Source of the DNA: Candidatus Methanofilum arcanum | GTDB taxonomy: Archaea > Halobacteriota > Methanomicrobia > Methanomicrobiales > Methanospirillaceae | Reading direction: 5' to 3' | DNA: 14,770 bases | Assembly (NCBI GenBank): GCA_031285085.1 | Contig: JAITWW010000031.1 | Location: forward strand, 1-14,770 | Shown: in pieces, positions 6,764 through 14,000 of the stretch | Numbering within the stretch: the first letter of the stretch is position 1 | Layout: the number at the start of each line of letters is the position of its first letter | The notes under the pieces: generated by a model | Databases searched by the model: none | Told to the model about the DNA's origin: nothing | What the model saw: only the letters and a program-made list of their open reading frames with translations | Program-made: the position numbers and the translations under genes

Positions 6764-6808
6764 CTCAGTTGCATCCTCCTTGAGAGAGGAAAAAATGAGT
6801 GAACTGAG
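6764..6808. promoter_or_regulatory. Dyad symmetry upstream of the DUF1890 promoter
   Basis: Perfect 7-bp arms CTCAGTT (6764-6770) and AACTGAG (6802-6808) enclose inner arms TCCTC (6774-6778) and GAGGA (6786-6790). Likely TATA boxes for the downstream gene pair follow at about 6815-6832 and 6871-6878. It could be a regulator-binding site; no known motif is recognised. Confidence 0.4.
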
Positions 6809-6914
6809 CGATCCCTACATATATCATTATATAGTTTATGTCGTGAAAACATGAAGATCTGATGAAATAGTGTATATGAGATGCGAACCTATCAGGTAGT
6901 AAAAAGAGGAGAAG

Positions 6915-7397
6915 ATGACAGATAGCACGCAGGAGACACCAAGCTCATCAAAAACAGCGTTGATTCTACTTGGGTGTCCAAAAATTCCCATTCAGACAAG
7001 TCTGGTACTATATCTTGCACACCGGCTCAAGCAAACAAACATTCATACAACCATTGCAGGAACACCAGCAGCACGGCAGCTGATTCGAGTAGCTGACCCT
7101 GCAGGGCATTATATCGAAGAACTCATGGATCTTGATGCCTGCATTGATGAACTTGCTGAAGAAAAGCGAAAACCAGACAGCACCTTTGTATATATTCACA
7201 ATGATGCAGGAATCAGCTATGCAGCAACAGTGCAGGCACTCTGTGCAACACGCTTGTATGTGCTTATCTTTGGAGAAAATGCAAGTCAACTCGAAGAACT
7301 CATTGAGTTTCCATGCACTATTATCGCAGATTCATCAATGCATAACCCAATGAAACTAAAAAAGAAACTGGAGAATGAGGCACCATGGGATGTTTAG
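6915..7397 (+). CDS. DUF1890 methanogen-specific protein
   Basis: Conserved protein of methanogens, function unknown. The 160 residues include the family hallmarks KTALILLGCPKIPIQTSLVL near the N-terminus, then LYLAHRLKQ, TIAGTPAARQLIRVADP (about residues 46-62) and a stretch beginning YIEELMDLDACI. The alternation of hydrophobic strands and helices suggests a Rossmann-like alpha/beta fold. It is soluble with no signal peptide; the first 12 residues are polar and probably a disordered tail. GAGGAG sits 4 nt before the ATG, a good archaeal ribosome binding site. Its last 13 nt overlap the start of the DUF1894 gene, so the two are co-translated. This neighbour pairing, with marker protein 12 next door, recurs in methanogens and suggests a shared role. 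Confidence 0.88.
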   Translation: MTDSTQETPSSSKTALILLGCPKIPIQTSLVLYLAHRLKQTNIHTTIAGTPAARQLIRVADPAGHYIEELMDLDACIDELAEEKRKPDSTFVYIHNDAGISYAATVQALCATRLYVLIFGENASQLEELIEFPCTIIADSSMHNPMKLKKKLENEAPWDV

Positions 7398-7660
7398 AGT
7401 CACTACCATATGAGATCGTAATGTCACGAGTCAGCTTTTCTGAAGCCCGAGACGCATTATCACGCTATAAAGAGAAGTACGATGTGCAACCAGGATATCA
7501 GATCTTTGAGATACGACTTATCGGTGTACCACCTGTCAGGATCGCGGTCGATGGAGATGCCATTCTCTTTCCATTTACAAAGCCCTGTCATGGAACATTT
7601 CTGATTAAAGTGCCAAATGCAGACGAAGAGATTGAAAAATTACGAAAAATGAAAAAATAA
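7385..7660 (+). CDS. DUF1894 methanogen-specific protein
   Basis: Small conserved protein (91 residues) found with DUF1890 in methanogens; function unknown. The family pattern is clear: start MGCLESLPYEIV, a central PGYQIFEIRLIGVPPVRIAV (about 36-55), and LFPFTKPCHGTFLIKVP (61-77), whose single cysteine in KPCHGTF is a conserved feature. No membrane segment. The ATG lies inside the 3' end of the DUF1890 gene, with GAGG a few nt upstream, indicating translational coupling. The gene ends 41 nt before the convergent marker protein 12 gene. Confidence 0.85.
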   Translation: MGCLESLPYEIVMSRVSFSEARDALSRYKEKYDVQPGYQIFEIRLIGVPPVRIAVDGDAILFPFTKPCHGTFLIKVPNADEEIEKLRKMKK

Positions 7661-7701
7661 AATCTCACATACAAAAAGAGATAATTGGTGAGAGAGGCAT
7701 T

Positions 7702-8607
7702 CTAAACACCCCTCTCTATTGCATTCTCTAAAACACCAAGACCAACTATCTCTTGTGCTCCATGATACACTGCTTCTGCTATCATACAAAGACCTCTTGC
7801 TGCTGCCCACTCATCAAATACAAGGACCTCTTGATCTAAAAGAAAAGAAACCTCTGCATGAATATCCTCTGCAAGAGAGCCAGAAAGGGCTACTTTTGCC
7901 TGTGGTGCAAGTAAACGTAGTGCAGCACACTCCATTGCAGCAAACATAGCTAATGTTCTCATTTTCTCTGACTCTGATTGCATACTTGTGCACTTTGTAT
8001 CTGTTCCAGCATGTAAAAATGCATCATTTGCACTCATCTCTTGAGCATCGATTGCTCGAATTGCTTCTAAGTCAAGAGCTCCATGGATTCGACCTGGTGC
8101 AAACAGACATGCATCAAACCCCCCAACAACCTTTCCGTCTTTGATGAGCAGACTCACCGTATTTGAGCTGGCATCACACATGATAATATCGGGACCTGCC
8201 TTTTGTAGAAGATAATATGCAATTCCAACTTTCTCTGGGCTTGCTTGATGGGAATAGATCTTAAACCTGGGATCCGTTGGAGAGTCCTTATGAATCCCTG
8301 GGATTACAATAACAGGAAGATCTGATGCAAGAAGGGTATCAAAGATCTTTGTTCCTCCTCCAGTATGCTTTCCAGCACCCTTTTGGCTCATAACTCCCCT
8401 ATTCACCAGATGATCAATAGATGATATGGCAGAGAAATTATCACCCATTGAGTAGGTAAGGGCAATGCCAAGAATCTCATTAAGGGGAAAATGAGATGCA
8501 AACTCCTGGATATCAAAGAAAACAGCATCTTGACGAGGGATCTTCATGACCTTCTCATGAGTTGCAAAACGAATAGCAGTTGTTCCGTGATCTATCCCGA
8601 TAAACAT
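7702..8607 (-). CDS. Methanogenesis marker protein 12 (ASKHA-type ATPase fold)
   Basis: Belongs to the 'methanogenesis marker 12' family, present in essentially all methanogens but biochemically undefined. The start MFIGIDHGTTAIRF carries the phosphate-binding DxGTT motif of the sugar kinase/Hsp70/actin (ASKHA) superfamily. Later glycine-rich stretches, GVMSQKGAGKHTGGGTKIF, then PVIVIPGIH and DIIMCDASSNTVSLLI, and a C-terminal VALSGSLAEDI, fit the second phosphate and adenosine loops. So it probably binds ATP. The start at 8607 is preferred over the GTG at 8649, because the family begins with MFIGIDHGTT; this gives 301 residues. No clear ribosome binding site; a GTATAAT-like box lies about 55 nt upstream. 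It converges with DUF1890/DUF1894, its usual genomic companions. Confidence 0.88.
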   Translation of the reverse strand: MFIGIDHGTTAIRFATHEKVMKIPRQDAVFFDIQEFASHFPLNEILGIALTYSMGDNFSAISSIDHLVNRGVMSQKGAGKHTGGGTKIFDTLLASDLPVIVIPGIHKDSPTDPRFKIYSHQASPEKVGIAYYLLQKAGPDIIMCDASSNTVSLLIKDGKVVGGFDACLFAPGRIHGALDLEAIRAIDAQEMSANDAFLHAGTDTKCTSMQSESEKMRTLAMFAAMECAALRLLAPQAKVALSGSLAEDIHAEVSFLLDQEVLVFDEWAAARGLCMIAEAVYHGAQEIVGLGVLENAIERGV

Positions 8608-8755
8608 CTGGATACTTATTACATGTTCCCTCAAAAAAAGGCTACTCACGGTGAGGTTCGTGATTATACAGCTACTTATTTGACAAGTGAGTACTGAAGT
8701 TCAGAAAAGGATGTAAGAAGATGTTTATGGCCTTATACGGCAAAACACCTTCCAA

Positions 8756-9121
8756 CTACTTCATAATATCATTCTGAGCAACCTTTCCAGAGACATAAGC
8801 AGGCATACCTGCAAGCAAATATGTAACTCGAAGAGCCTCATCGATCTCTTCAGAGCTCACGCCAAGATTTGCAGCCCCTGCTATCTGAGCTCGAACTGCA
8901 TGCTGATCACGAAGAGCAGCTGCAATTGCGATAGCAATCAACTTTTTCGTTTTTTTATCTATTGCTCCATCATCCCAGATGAAATGATCCATCTTTAGGA
9001 CAAGCTTAAACATCTCAGGATCTTGCTTTGCAAGCTCACGAAAGATAAGAGGAACCTTTCCGATCTTTGCTTCTAACTCATCAACTTCATTTACTACATC
9101 TGAACATGTTGACTTATACAT
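8756..9121 (-). CDS. Carboxymuconolactone decarboxylase-like (AhpD-fold) protein lacking CxxC
   Basis: Family members are small all-helical proteins acting as alkylhydroperoxidases or decarboxylases. The 121 residues show the CMD core: KIGKVPLIFRELAKQDPEMF, then DKKTKKLIAIAIAAALRDQH (helix entering the active site), AANLGVSSEEIDEALRVTYLLAGMPA. In AhpD-type peroxidases the segment after 'ia.A' reads CxxCxxxH; here it is LRDQHAVRAQI, so both redox cysteines are absent and only the histidine region remains. The protein therefore is unlikely to be a thiol peroxidase; a lyase or binding role is possible. Its only cysteine is near the N-terminus. It starts 13 nt after the desulforedoxin-like gene and is almost certainly co-transcribed with it, which suggests a redox or oxygen-stress link. 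Confidence 0.85.
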   Translation of the reverse strand: MYKSTCSDVVNEVDELEAKIGKVPLIFRELAKQDPEMFKLVLKMDHFIWDDGAIDKKTKKLIAIAIAAALRDQHAVRAQIAGAANLGVSSEEIDEALRVTYLLAGMPAYVSGKVAQNDIMK

Positions 9122-9134
9122 TGTATCTCTCCAT

Positions 9135-9260
9135 CTACTCTACTCGAACCATTGGCTTCGTGCAGCAAATGAGCTCACCACCACCAGCGCTTTTTACCTC
9201 AACGATAGTTCCACAGATCTCACATTCATAGATCTCTCCAACTTCTCTTACGTTTACCAC
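9135..9260 (-). CDS. Desulforedoxin-like FeS4 iron-binding small protein
   Basis: Found by hand translation. The 41 residues (GTG start) read VVNVREVGEIYECEICGTIV, then EVKSAGGGELICCTKPM. Four cysteines at 13, 16, 32 and 33 form the C-x2-C ... C-C pattern of desulforedoxin and of the N-terminal domain of desulfoferrodoxin, which bind one iron through four sulfurs. The GEIYECEICG start and GGGELICC core are characteristic. Here the domain stands alone without the superoxide-reductase part, so it is probably a rubredoxin-like electron carrier. The upstream frame closes with a TAG four to six codons before the GTG, fixing the start; GGTGGTGAT, complementary to the 3' end of archaeal 16S rRNA, abuts it. 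It is the first gene of a two-gene operon with the CMD-like gene. Confidence 0.85.
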   Translation of the reverse strand: MVNVREVGEIYECEICGTIVEVKSAGGGELICCTKPMVRVE

Positions 9261-9743
9261 ATCACCACCAACCTACCCATTTGTGGAAAGGATATGCATG
9301 GCACCCAGTTGGTGTAACCACTGGTGCATATGCGAAAACAGATCATACACCCCCCTTCCTTGAGTGGGTTTACTCATAAAGGTCACTATAGCATCTCCAC
9401 ATACTTATGTTTTTTGAAACCGTGTTGTGTTGTACCATTCGTTATTTTTTGCACTTTTAAGAAAGAGAAAAATTGAATGAATTTTACTGTTTTTATTCTA
9501 GCATTTTGCATTTTAACACAATCCATAGTGCCACTTTGAAATGAAATTTAAATGAGATATAATCTATAATTGATGAAAACAAGACATTTAAAGTTTGGAA
9601 TTTAATTTTGCAAGAAATCTATCGCATTATGCAGCACAGCATGAAACATCATCTCAGCTCTACAATTATGTGAGGAAATGATTGGCCAATACTCTTTTCC
9701 GATAAGCAGGCAAACGATAGGAATAAAATAATAGGATCTGTTT
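9261..9743. other. Divergent promoter region between the desulforedoxin-like gene and argG
   Basis: About 480 nt without a gene between divergently transcribed units. It holds a hairpin (9294-9333) in the leader or promoter of the desulforedoxin gene and an AT-rich argG promoter area with TATA-like runs around 9545-9572. No tRNA or riboswitch-like structure was recognised. Confidence 0.55.
9294..9333. repeat. Inverted repeat upstream of the desulforedoxin-like gene
   Basis: Core arms GCACCCAGT (9301-9309) and ACTGGTGC (9320-9327), extended outward by ATGC/GCAT-type pairing, with a near-palindromic GGTGTAACC in the loop. It lies 40-70 nt upstream of the GTG start, so it is either an operator or a hairpin in the 5' leader. 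Confidence 0.45.
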
Positions 9744-10940
9744 ATGGGAAAAGGAACAGTTGTACTTTCATTTTCTGGTGGTCTTGACACCTCAGTATGT
9801 ATTCCCCTTCTGAAAGAAGAGTACGGATATGACCGGGTCATCACAGTTTCTGCCAATGTTGGACAACGTGAAGAAGAAGTGATAATGGCAGAAGAAAAGG
9901 GAAAAAAACTCGCAGACACTCATTACACGGTTGATATTAGAGAAGAGTTCGTTTCCAAATGTGTCTTTGCATCTATCAAAGCAAATGGACTGTACGAAGG
10001 ATACCCTATGGGAACTTCTCTCTCACGTCCTCTCATTGCAGAGAAAATTGCTGAGATCGCAAAAAAAGAAGGAGCTGTAGCAGTTGCTCATGGCTGCACT
10101 GGAAAAGGAAATGACCAGCTGCGGTTTGATATCGTATTTCATGCCTACGGACTTCATATCATCTCCCCCATGCGTGAGCGAAATATGACACGAGAGTGGG
10201 AGATTGAGTATGCACAACAGCACAATATTCCAATCTCTGTTGACAAAAAGCATCCTTGGAGTATTGACGAAAACCTTTGGACCCGCAGCATCGAAGGAGG
10301 GCTGCTTGAAAACCCTGCATATCATCCTCCTGAAGAAATCTATGCATGGACAGCCTCTTTGTTTGATGCACCAGATACTCCAACAGATCTAAGCATCACA
10401 TTTGAAGAGGGAGTTCCAGTTGCTATAAATGGAAAGAGGATGGACGGACCTGCTCTTATCGCTGAACTCAACAGAGTTGCAGGAGCACATGGAATCGGTA
10501 GAAACAATATGATAGAAAACAGGGTACTTGGCATTAAAGTTCGTGAAATATATGAACATCCAGCAGCAACTACCCTTATCACAGCTCATGCTGACCTTGA
10601 ACGTCTTATACTTACGAGAGAGGAGTATGCGTTTAAGCAGATAGTTGATGCCAAATGGGCTGAACTTGCATATGGAGGGCTTATCTATGAGCCTTTGTAT
10701 GAAGCGCTCAATGTATTCATCAATGAGACGCAAAAAAGAGTAATGGGAACAGTGGAGATGAAACTATACAAAGGAAATGTCATTATTCTTGGAAGATACT
10801 CTGAGAACTCCTTCTATTCTGAAGATATTGCATCTTTTGACTCTTGCACTATTGATCAGAGGCATGGAATTGGATTTTCACACTTTTATGGACTTCAGGC
10901 ACGGCTCATGAAACAAAGAGAGTTACATAAAGTCAACTAA
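9744..10940 (+). CDS. argG: Argininosuccinate synthase
   Basis: Condenses citrulline and aspartate using ATP to give argininosuccinate, the penultimate step of arginine biosynthesis, in the cytoplasm. The 398-residue length is standard. The ATP-pyrophosphatase loop SFSGGLDTSV is at residues 9-18. AVAHGCTGKGNDQLRFD (about 113-129) is the aspartate/citrulline-binding segment, and WSIDENLWTRSIEGG the conserved substrate loop; YKGNVIILGRYSENSFY near the C-terminus is also typical. The ATG is followed at once by the family N-terminus; a weak AGGAT lies about 9 nt upstream. It is monocistronic: 480 nt of promoter region on the left and a convergent MutY-like gene on the right. No argininosuccinate lyase gene is adjacent. 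No anomalies in length or motifs. Confidence 0.97.
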   Translation: MGKGTVVLSFSGGLDTSVCIPLLKEEYGYDRVITVSANVGQREEEVIMAEEKGKKLADTHYTVDIREEFVSKCVFASIKANGLYEGYPMGTSLSRPLIAEKIAEIAKKEGAVAVAHGCTGKGNDQLRFDIVFHAYGLHIISPMRERNMTREWEIEYAQQHNIPISVDKKHPWSIDENLWTRSIEGGLLENPAYHPPEEIYAWTASLFDAPDTPTDLSITFEEGVPVAINGKRMDGPALIAELNRVAGAHGIGRNNMIENRVLGIKVREIYEHPAATTLITAHADLERLILTREEYAFKQIVDAKWAELAYGGLIYEPLYEALNVFINETQKRVMGTVEMKLYKGNVIILGRYSENSFYSEDIASFDSCTIDQRHGIGFSHFYGLQARLMKQRELHKVN

Positions 10941-10955
10941 TACGTAAAGTCAACG

Positions 10956-10980
10956 AATCAAAAAAATACATATTTTTTGT
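10956..10980. terminator. A/T-rich dyad between convergent argG and mutY-like genes
   Basis: An A6 tract and T6 tract separated by TACAT form a weak inverted repeat in the 50-nt gap between convergent genes, giving a T-run on both strands. Archaeal polymerase terminates at T-runs, so a shared bidirectional terminator is plausible. A 10-nt TAAAGTCAAC is repeated just before it. Confidence 0.4.
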
Positions 10981-10990
10981 CTACCCGATA

Positions 10991-11896
10991 TCACGATGCA
11001 ATTGTATAAACTCCACCATCTTCGGCTACAATCATATGATCACGAATAAGACCGTGTAAAATTTGTTGCAGGCGTTCATACTCGCAAGAACTCTGATTGG
11101 ATGCTGTAATATGCTTTTTTATCTCATCTTCCCTCATTCTTCCTTTTTGCACAAGCACACGAAGAATTGTCCCCCGAATCTGACGATCTGATCCTTCAAA
11201 AGCAGATTGGCGAGTATAGTGGACACTATTTCGGTTTGCATTTCCTCCTTGCTTTGCAAGCATAGTTCCGTAGTCCATAAGTGCATAATACCATTCTCGT
11301 GGATTATCATAATCAAGGGATGCCTTCACAAGTGGATAGAGTTCATTGTCATGCACCTTTGCTTTTTTTGGATCAAAAAACGAGTGAATGAAAACCCTTC
11401 TGATATTTGTCTCGATAAATACAACTGGTTCATTATATGCAAATGCGCAGAGTGAACCTGCGGTGGCAGGTCCGATACCAGGAAAGGTAATTAAGATACT
11501 AGGATCACGGGGAAGAACCCCATCATGCTCGTTACAGATCTTGATAGCTATCTCTCTCAAGAAACGTGCACGTCGATTGTACCCAAGCCCTTGCCATGCT
11601 GCAATAACCTCCTCAAGTGTGGAAGCTGCAAGTGTTTGAAAGGTTGGGAATCGGTCAATAAACTGAGGAAATTTTTCAAGTACACGAGGAATCTGTGTTT
11701 GTTGAAGCATGATCTCAGAGACAAAAACATGATAGGTGTTTGTGGAATGTCTCCATGGCTGCATCCTTGCGTATTTTTTGTAAAACTCCTTGATATCTTG
11801 TTGAAATAGAGGGATCTCTGATAATGAGTATCGTTTTGATGAAGCAGGTGAGGAAGTATGATGCAGATCGGAGAGGGGTAATGGCATTTGCGTCAT
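10991..11896 (-). CDS. MutY-like A/G-specific adenine DNA glycosylase without Fe-S cluster
   Basis: MutY enzymes remove adenine mispaired with 8-oxoguanine and so prevent G-to-T mutations. The 301 residues contain WRHSTNTYHVFVSEIMLQQT (48-67) with the catalytic glutamate E61. WQGLGYNRRA follows, then the helix-hairpin-helix FPGIGPATAG (138-147) and VVFIETNIRRVFIHSFF (158-174), where glutamate stands at the position of the catalytic aspartate of bacterial MutY. The four cysteines of the usual Fe-S loop are missing: only C121, C150 and C271 exist. Instead the chain continues NRNSVHYTRQSAFEGSDRQI and ends in about 60 residues resembling a winged helix. The C-terminal NUDIX-like 8-oxoG recognition domain is absent. 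This matches my recollection of a cluster-less MutY-related subfamily in archaea; the exact substrate is uncertain. Start: ATG at 11896, with a second Met at codon 4. Confidence 0.85.
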   Translation of the reverse strand: MTQMPLPLSDLHHTSSPASSKRYSLSEIPLFQQDIKEFYKKYARMQPWRHSTNTYHVFVSEIMLQQTQIPRVLEKFPQFIDRFPTFQTLAASTLEEVIAAWQGLGYNRRARFLREIAIKICNEHDGVLPRDPSILITFPGIGPATAGSLCAFAYNEPVVFIETNIRRVFIHSFFDPKKAKVHDNELYPLVKASLDYDNPREWYYALMDYGTMLAKQGGNANRNSVHYTRQSAFEGSDRQIRGTILRVLVQKGRMREDEIKKHITASNQSSCEYERLQQILHGLIRDHMIVAEDGGVYTIAS

Positions 11897-11966
11897 AAAA
11901 TATAATTTGAATTGATGTTAGTGAATAGAGTCCGCCTTAATTTATTTTATTCATCCACATATATAT

Positions 11967-12518
11967 TTATTCTGTGCTAAATCCACATGCTATGAGGACA
12001 TCCTCATGGGTGAGGCGTCCATGGCTTGTGTTCATAAGTGTGCCAAGGGAAAGTAGTGATGCAGGAAGCAACAGGCCTGACAATGGAACAGTGGTGATGT
12101 TCCATTCCCTATTTTGTGCAAGAGTACGAATTGCACTTCGACTTATCGAGATATTGAGCATCTCCATTATCTGACTTGTTTGGTAAAATGAGTATCGTGA
12201 TGCAAGACTTATTGCAAGGTCAACAACAGGAGAGCCAAGGCGGGTATTTGGATAAAACGGAGAACGTGCAGAAACGACATGCCCACACTGTTTACATATA
12301 TATCTTTTAACAGATACAGTTAATCTAATTTTCTCGCCCCCGATAATAACTGTTGCAAATCTCCTTTTCAGTGTATCATGATCAACAAGAGTTTTCCTCG
12401 ATGCATTGTGACATATAGGGCAGGGAGGAGGATCCAAAAAAATCATATTCGAAACCCCACATAATGCGGTAATGATCAGTTCACCAAACATAGGAGAGAG
12501 AACAATGCGGTTGGTCAT
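11967..12518 (-). CDS. Zinc-ribbon/helix-turn-helix protein
   Basis: A 183-residue protein of unknown function. C33-P-I-C36 and C75-K-Q-C78 form a split zinc ribbon (CPIC ... YICKQCGHVV), followed by SPFYPNTRLGSP and a helical region SFYQTSQIMEMLNISISRSA (110-129) that reads as a helix-turn-helix. This layout resembles the DNA-binding N-terminus of ISL3-like transposases ('RY.C..C......PF....R......I'), but no transposase catalytic domain or terminal repeats follow. The last 45 residues (LPASLLSLGTLMNTSHGRLT and beyond) are hydrophobic then polar, with a final conserved-looking HEDVLIACGF. It is more likely a transcriptional regulator domesticated in methanogens than an active element. The start may be the ATG at 12518 or Met25 (12446), just before the first CxxC. 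Confidence 0.6.
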   Translation of the reverse strand: MTNRIVLSPMFGELIITALCGVSNMIFLDPPPCPICHNASRKTLVDHDTLKRRFATVIIGGEKIRLTVSVKRYICKQCGHVVSARSPFYPNTRLGSPVVDLAISLASRYSFYQTSQIMEMLNISISRSAIRTLAQNREWNITTVPLSGLLLPASLLSLGTLMNTSHGRLTHEDVLIACGFSTE

Positions 12519-12872
12519 TCTTAAAGATACATTTGCTGTATTACTATGAAAATGTAGTCATCCAAGGGATTTCGCTTCTTTTTGAAACTTGAATTATTTT
12601 TGTTAAAATTGGATATTATATGATATTTTTCCTTTCTTTGAGAGCGCAGGATCTCTTCATTCATTACATTGAAAATAAAAGGAATTGTGCTGAGAGAGTC
12701 TACTTCTGGGTAAATTGGATGAATTTTGGAAAATTTCAGAAATTGAGATGATTTTCGATGAGAAATTTTTTGTTCACGACATCGACAAATGACTTAGATA
12801 GTGTATGGCAGACCTCGTTTTGTGAAAAGTTGGTATTGTTCACGAACTATACATGCTTAAGATGTTTCAATC

Positions 12873-12895
12873 AAAATGGCATTATTTTCCATTTT
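12873..12895. repeat. Small inverted repeat upstream of fdhC
   Basis: Perfect 7-bp arms AAAATGG and CCATTTT separated by 9 nt, about 170 nt upstream of the fdhC TATA box. Possible regulator-binding site; could be chance in AT-rich sequence. Confidence 0.3.
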
Positions 12896-13040
12896 TAATA
12901 GATATTTTTCTGGTTTTCCAAAATAATGGTTACATGTTGTTGTTGTTTTTGAAAAGTTAACTACATGTGCATTAATATTGCATATTTGGCCTCCTTTTGA
13001 GAGGACATCAACAAATGGGGCTCCAAGGAATTTGAAAGGT

Positions 13041-13048
13041 TTTATATA
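13041..13048 (+). promoter_or_regulatory. TATA box of fdhC
   Basis: TTTATATA preceded by GAAAGG, which can serve as the TFB recognition element. Transcription would start near 13070, giving a leader of about 45 nt. The ribosome binding site AAAGGTGAG lies 3-4 nt before the ATG at 13118, a strong match to the archaeal 16S 3' end. Confidence 0.6.
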
Positions 13049-13117
13049 GAAAAAGGAAAGACTATTTGTATAAGCCTTTGTTTGTGAAATAAAGGTTTTA
13101 TTAGGAAAGGTGAGAAA

Positions 13118-13978
13118 ATGACATTTAATCCACCAGTTCAGATTGTTGCAAAAGCTGCAGCTGCAGGAACATATAAAGTCGGTTTAACAACACAGGAAAT
13201 GCTTGTCCGTGGATTCATGTCCGGAGCTTACATTGCAATGGGTGCTGCCCTTGCAACAGTTGCATCTACCGGCGCTGCGGATTTCCTTGGAGCAGGTGTT
13301 GGAAGATTAATACTCGGAGCTACGTTCCCTGTCGGTTTGATCATCACGGTCCTAACTGGAGCTGAACTCTTTACGGGCGATGCAATGTTTGGACCCCTTG
13401 CAGCACTTATCCACAAGACCTCCTGGGCTGCAATTATGAAGCTATGGGTTGTTGTCTACATTGGTAACCTGATTGGATCACTCGTTGTTGCATATATGAT
13501 GGCATATGGTCCTCTGATTTCAGTTGATGTAGCTACTGGAGCAGTAGCAGCAACCGTATATGGTAAGACTGCAATAGGAATAGCTTCGGCAAAAGTATCT
13601 TATAGCTTTGGCATGATGTCTCAGTTATCACTCATGATGAAAGCTATTGGTTGTAACTGGCTCGTAAATCTTGCTGTGTTCCTTGGTATCTGTGCTGATG
13701 ATGTAGTTGGCAAGTTCTTTGGAATCTGGTTCCCAATCATGGCATTCGTTACCATTGGATTTGAACACAGTGTTGCAAACATGTACTTCATCCCTGCAGG
13801 TCTCATGACATATGCACTTGATCCAGCTGCTGTGGCAACGGTTAGCTCTAACTTGAACTGGGTTGGAATGTGGACAAACAACATCATTGTGGTTACCATT
13901 GGTAACATTATCGGTGCAATGTTCTTTGTAGCATTCTTATACTGGCTTGCATTCAAGCGCGAAGTTGAAGCACTCTAA
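13118..13978 (+). CDS. fdhC: Formate channel/transporter of the FNT family
   Basis: Imports formate across the cytoplasmic membrane for methanogenesis; FNT proteins form pentamers with a pore through each subunit. The 286 residues show six hydrophobic segments. The family signatures are GAELFTGD (81-88), after the second helix, and TIGFEHSVANMYFIPAGL (212-229), which carries the central pore histidine (H217) shared with bacterial FocA. The C-terminal tail is short and charged. Similarity to methanogen FdhC is high throughout. It has its own promoter and strong ribosome binding site. Unusually, formate dehydrogenase genes (fdhA, fdhB) do not follow; instead a small membrane OB-fold protein comes next, with its own TATA box. 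Expression is probably tied to formate or H2 supply, though the sequence shows no recognised operator. Confidence 0.93.
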   Translation: MTFNPPVQIVAKAAAAGTYKVGLTTQEMLVRGFMSGAYIAMGAALATVASTGAADFLGAGVGRLILGATFPVGLIITVLTGAELFTGDAMFGPLAALIHKTSWAAIMKLWVVVYIGNLIGSLVVAYMMAYGPLISVDVATGAVAATVYGKTAIGIASAKVSYSFGMMSQLSLMMKAIGCNWLVNLAVFLGICADDVVGKFFGIWFPIMAFVTIGFEHSVANMYFIPAGLMTYALDPAAVATVSSNLNWVGMWTNNIIVVTIGNIIGAMFFVAFLYWLAFKREVEAL

Positions 13979-14000
13979 ACTGTAAAAGCTAAAAAGTAGT

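Larger units (their letters stand above)
5762..6914. other. Long gene-poor region with palindromes
   Basis: About 1.15 kb with no gene I can support. It contains the twin 30-bp palindromes (6052-6081 and 6157-6186), a 10-bp palindrome TGAGATCTCA (6141-6150), a small inverted repeat GATCC/GGATC (5927-5947) and the dyad upstream of the DUF1890 gene (6764-6808). An 83-codon minus-strand frame at 6339-6590 has no recognisable ribosome binding site or family features and is treated as chance. The right end carries the promoter of the plus-strand methanogen genes. Confidence 0.55.
12519..13117. other. Long upstream region of fdhC
   Basis: About 600 nt without a gene between the divergently oriented zinc-ribbon protein and fdhC. 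It is AT-rich. It contains TTGTTCACGA twice (near 12768 and 12836), an inverted repeat AAAATGG/CCATTTT (12873-12895) and the fdhC promoter (13041-13048). The length suggests regulated expression; no RNA gene was recognised. Confidence 0.55.

Noticed and set aside
5762..6914. Hidden tRNA or other structured RNA in the gene-poor region
   Set aside because: I found no T-loop-like GTTCRA motif in a cloverleaf setting; the only structures are perfect DNA-type palindromes.
7663..7693. TCTCAC...GTGAGA inverted repeat between convergent DUF1894 and marker 12 genes
   Set aside because: Only 6-bp arms with a 19-nt loop and no T-run suited to it; too weak to call a terminator.
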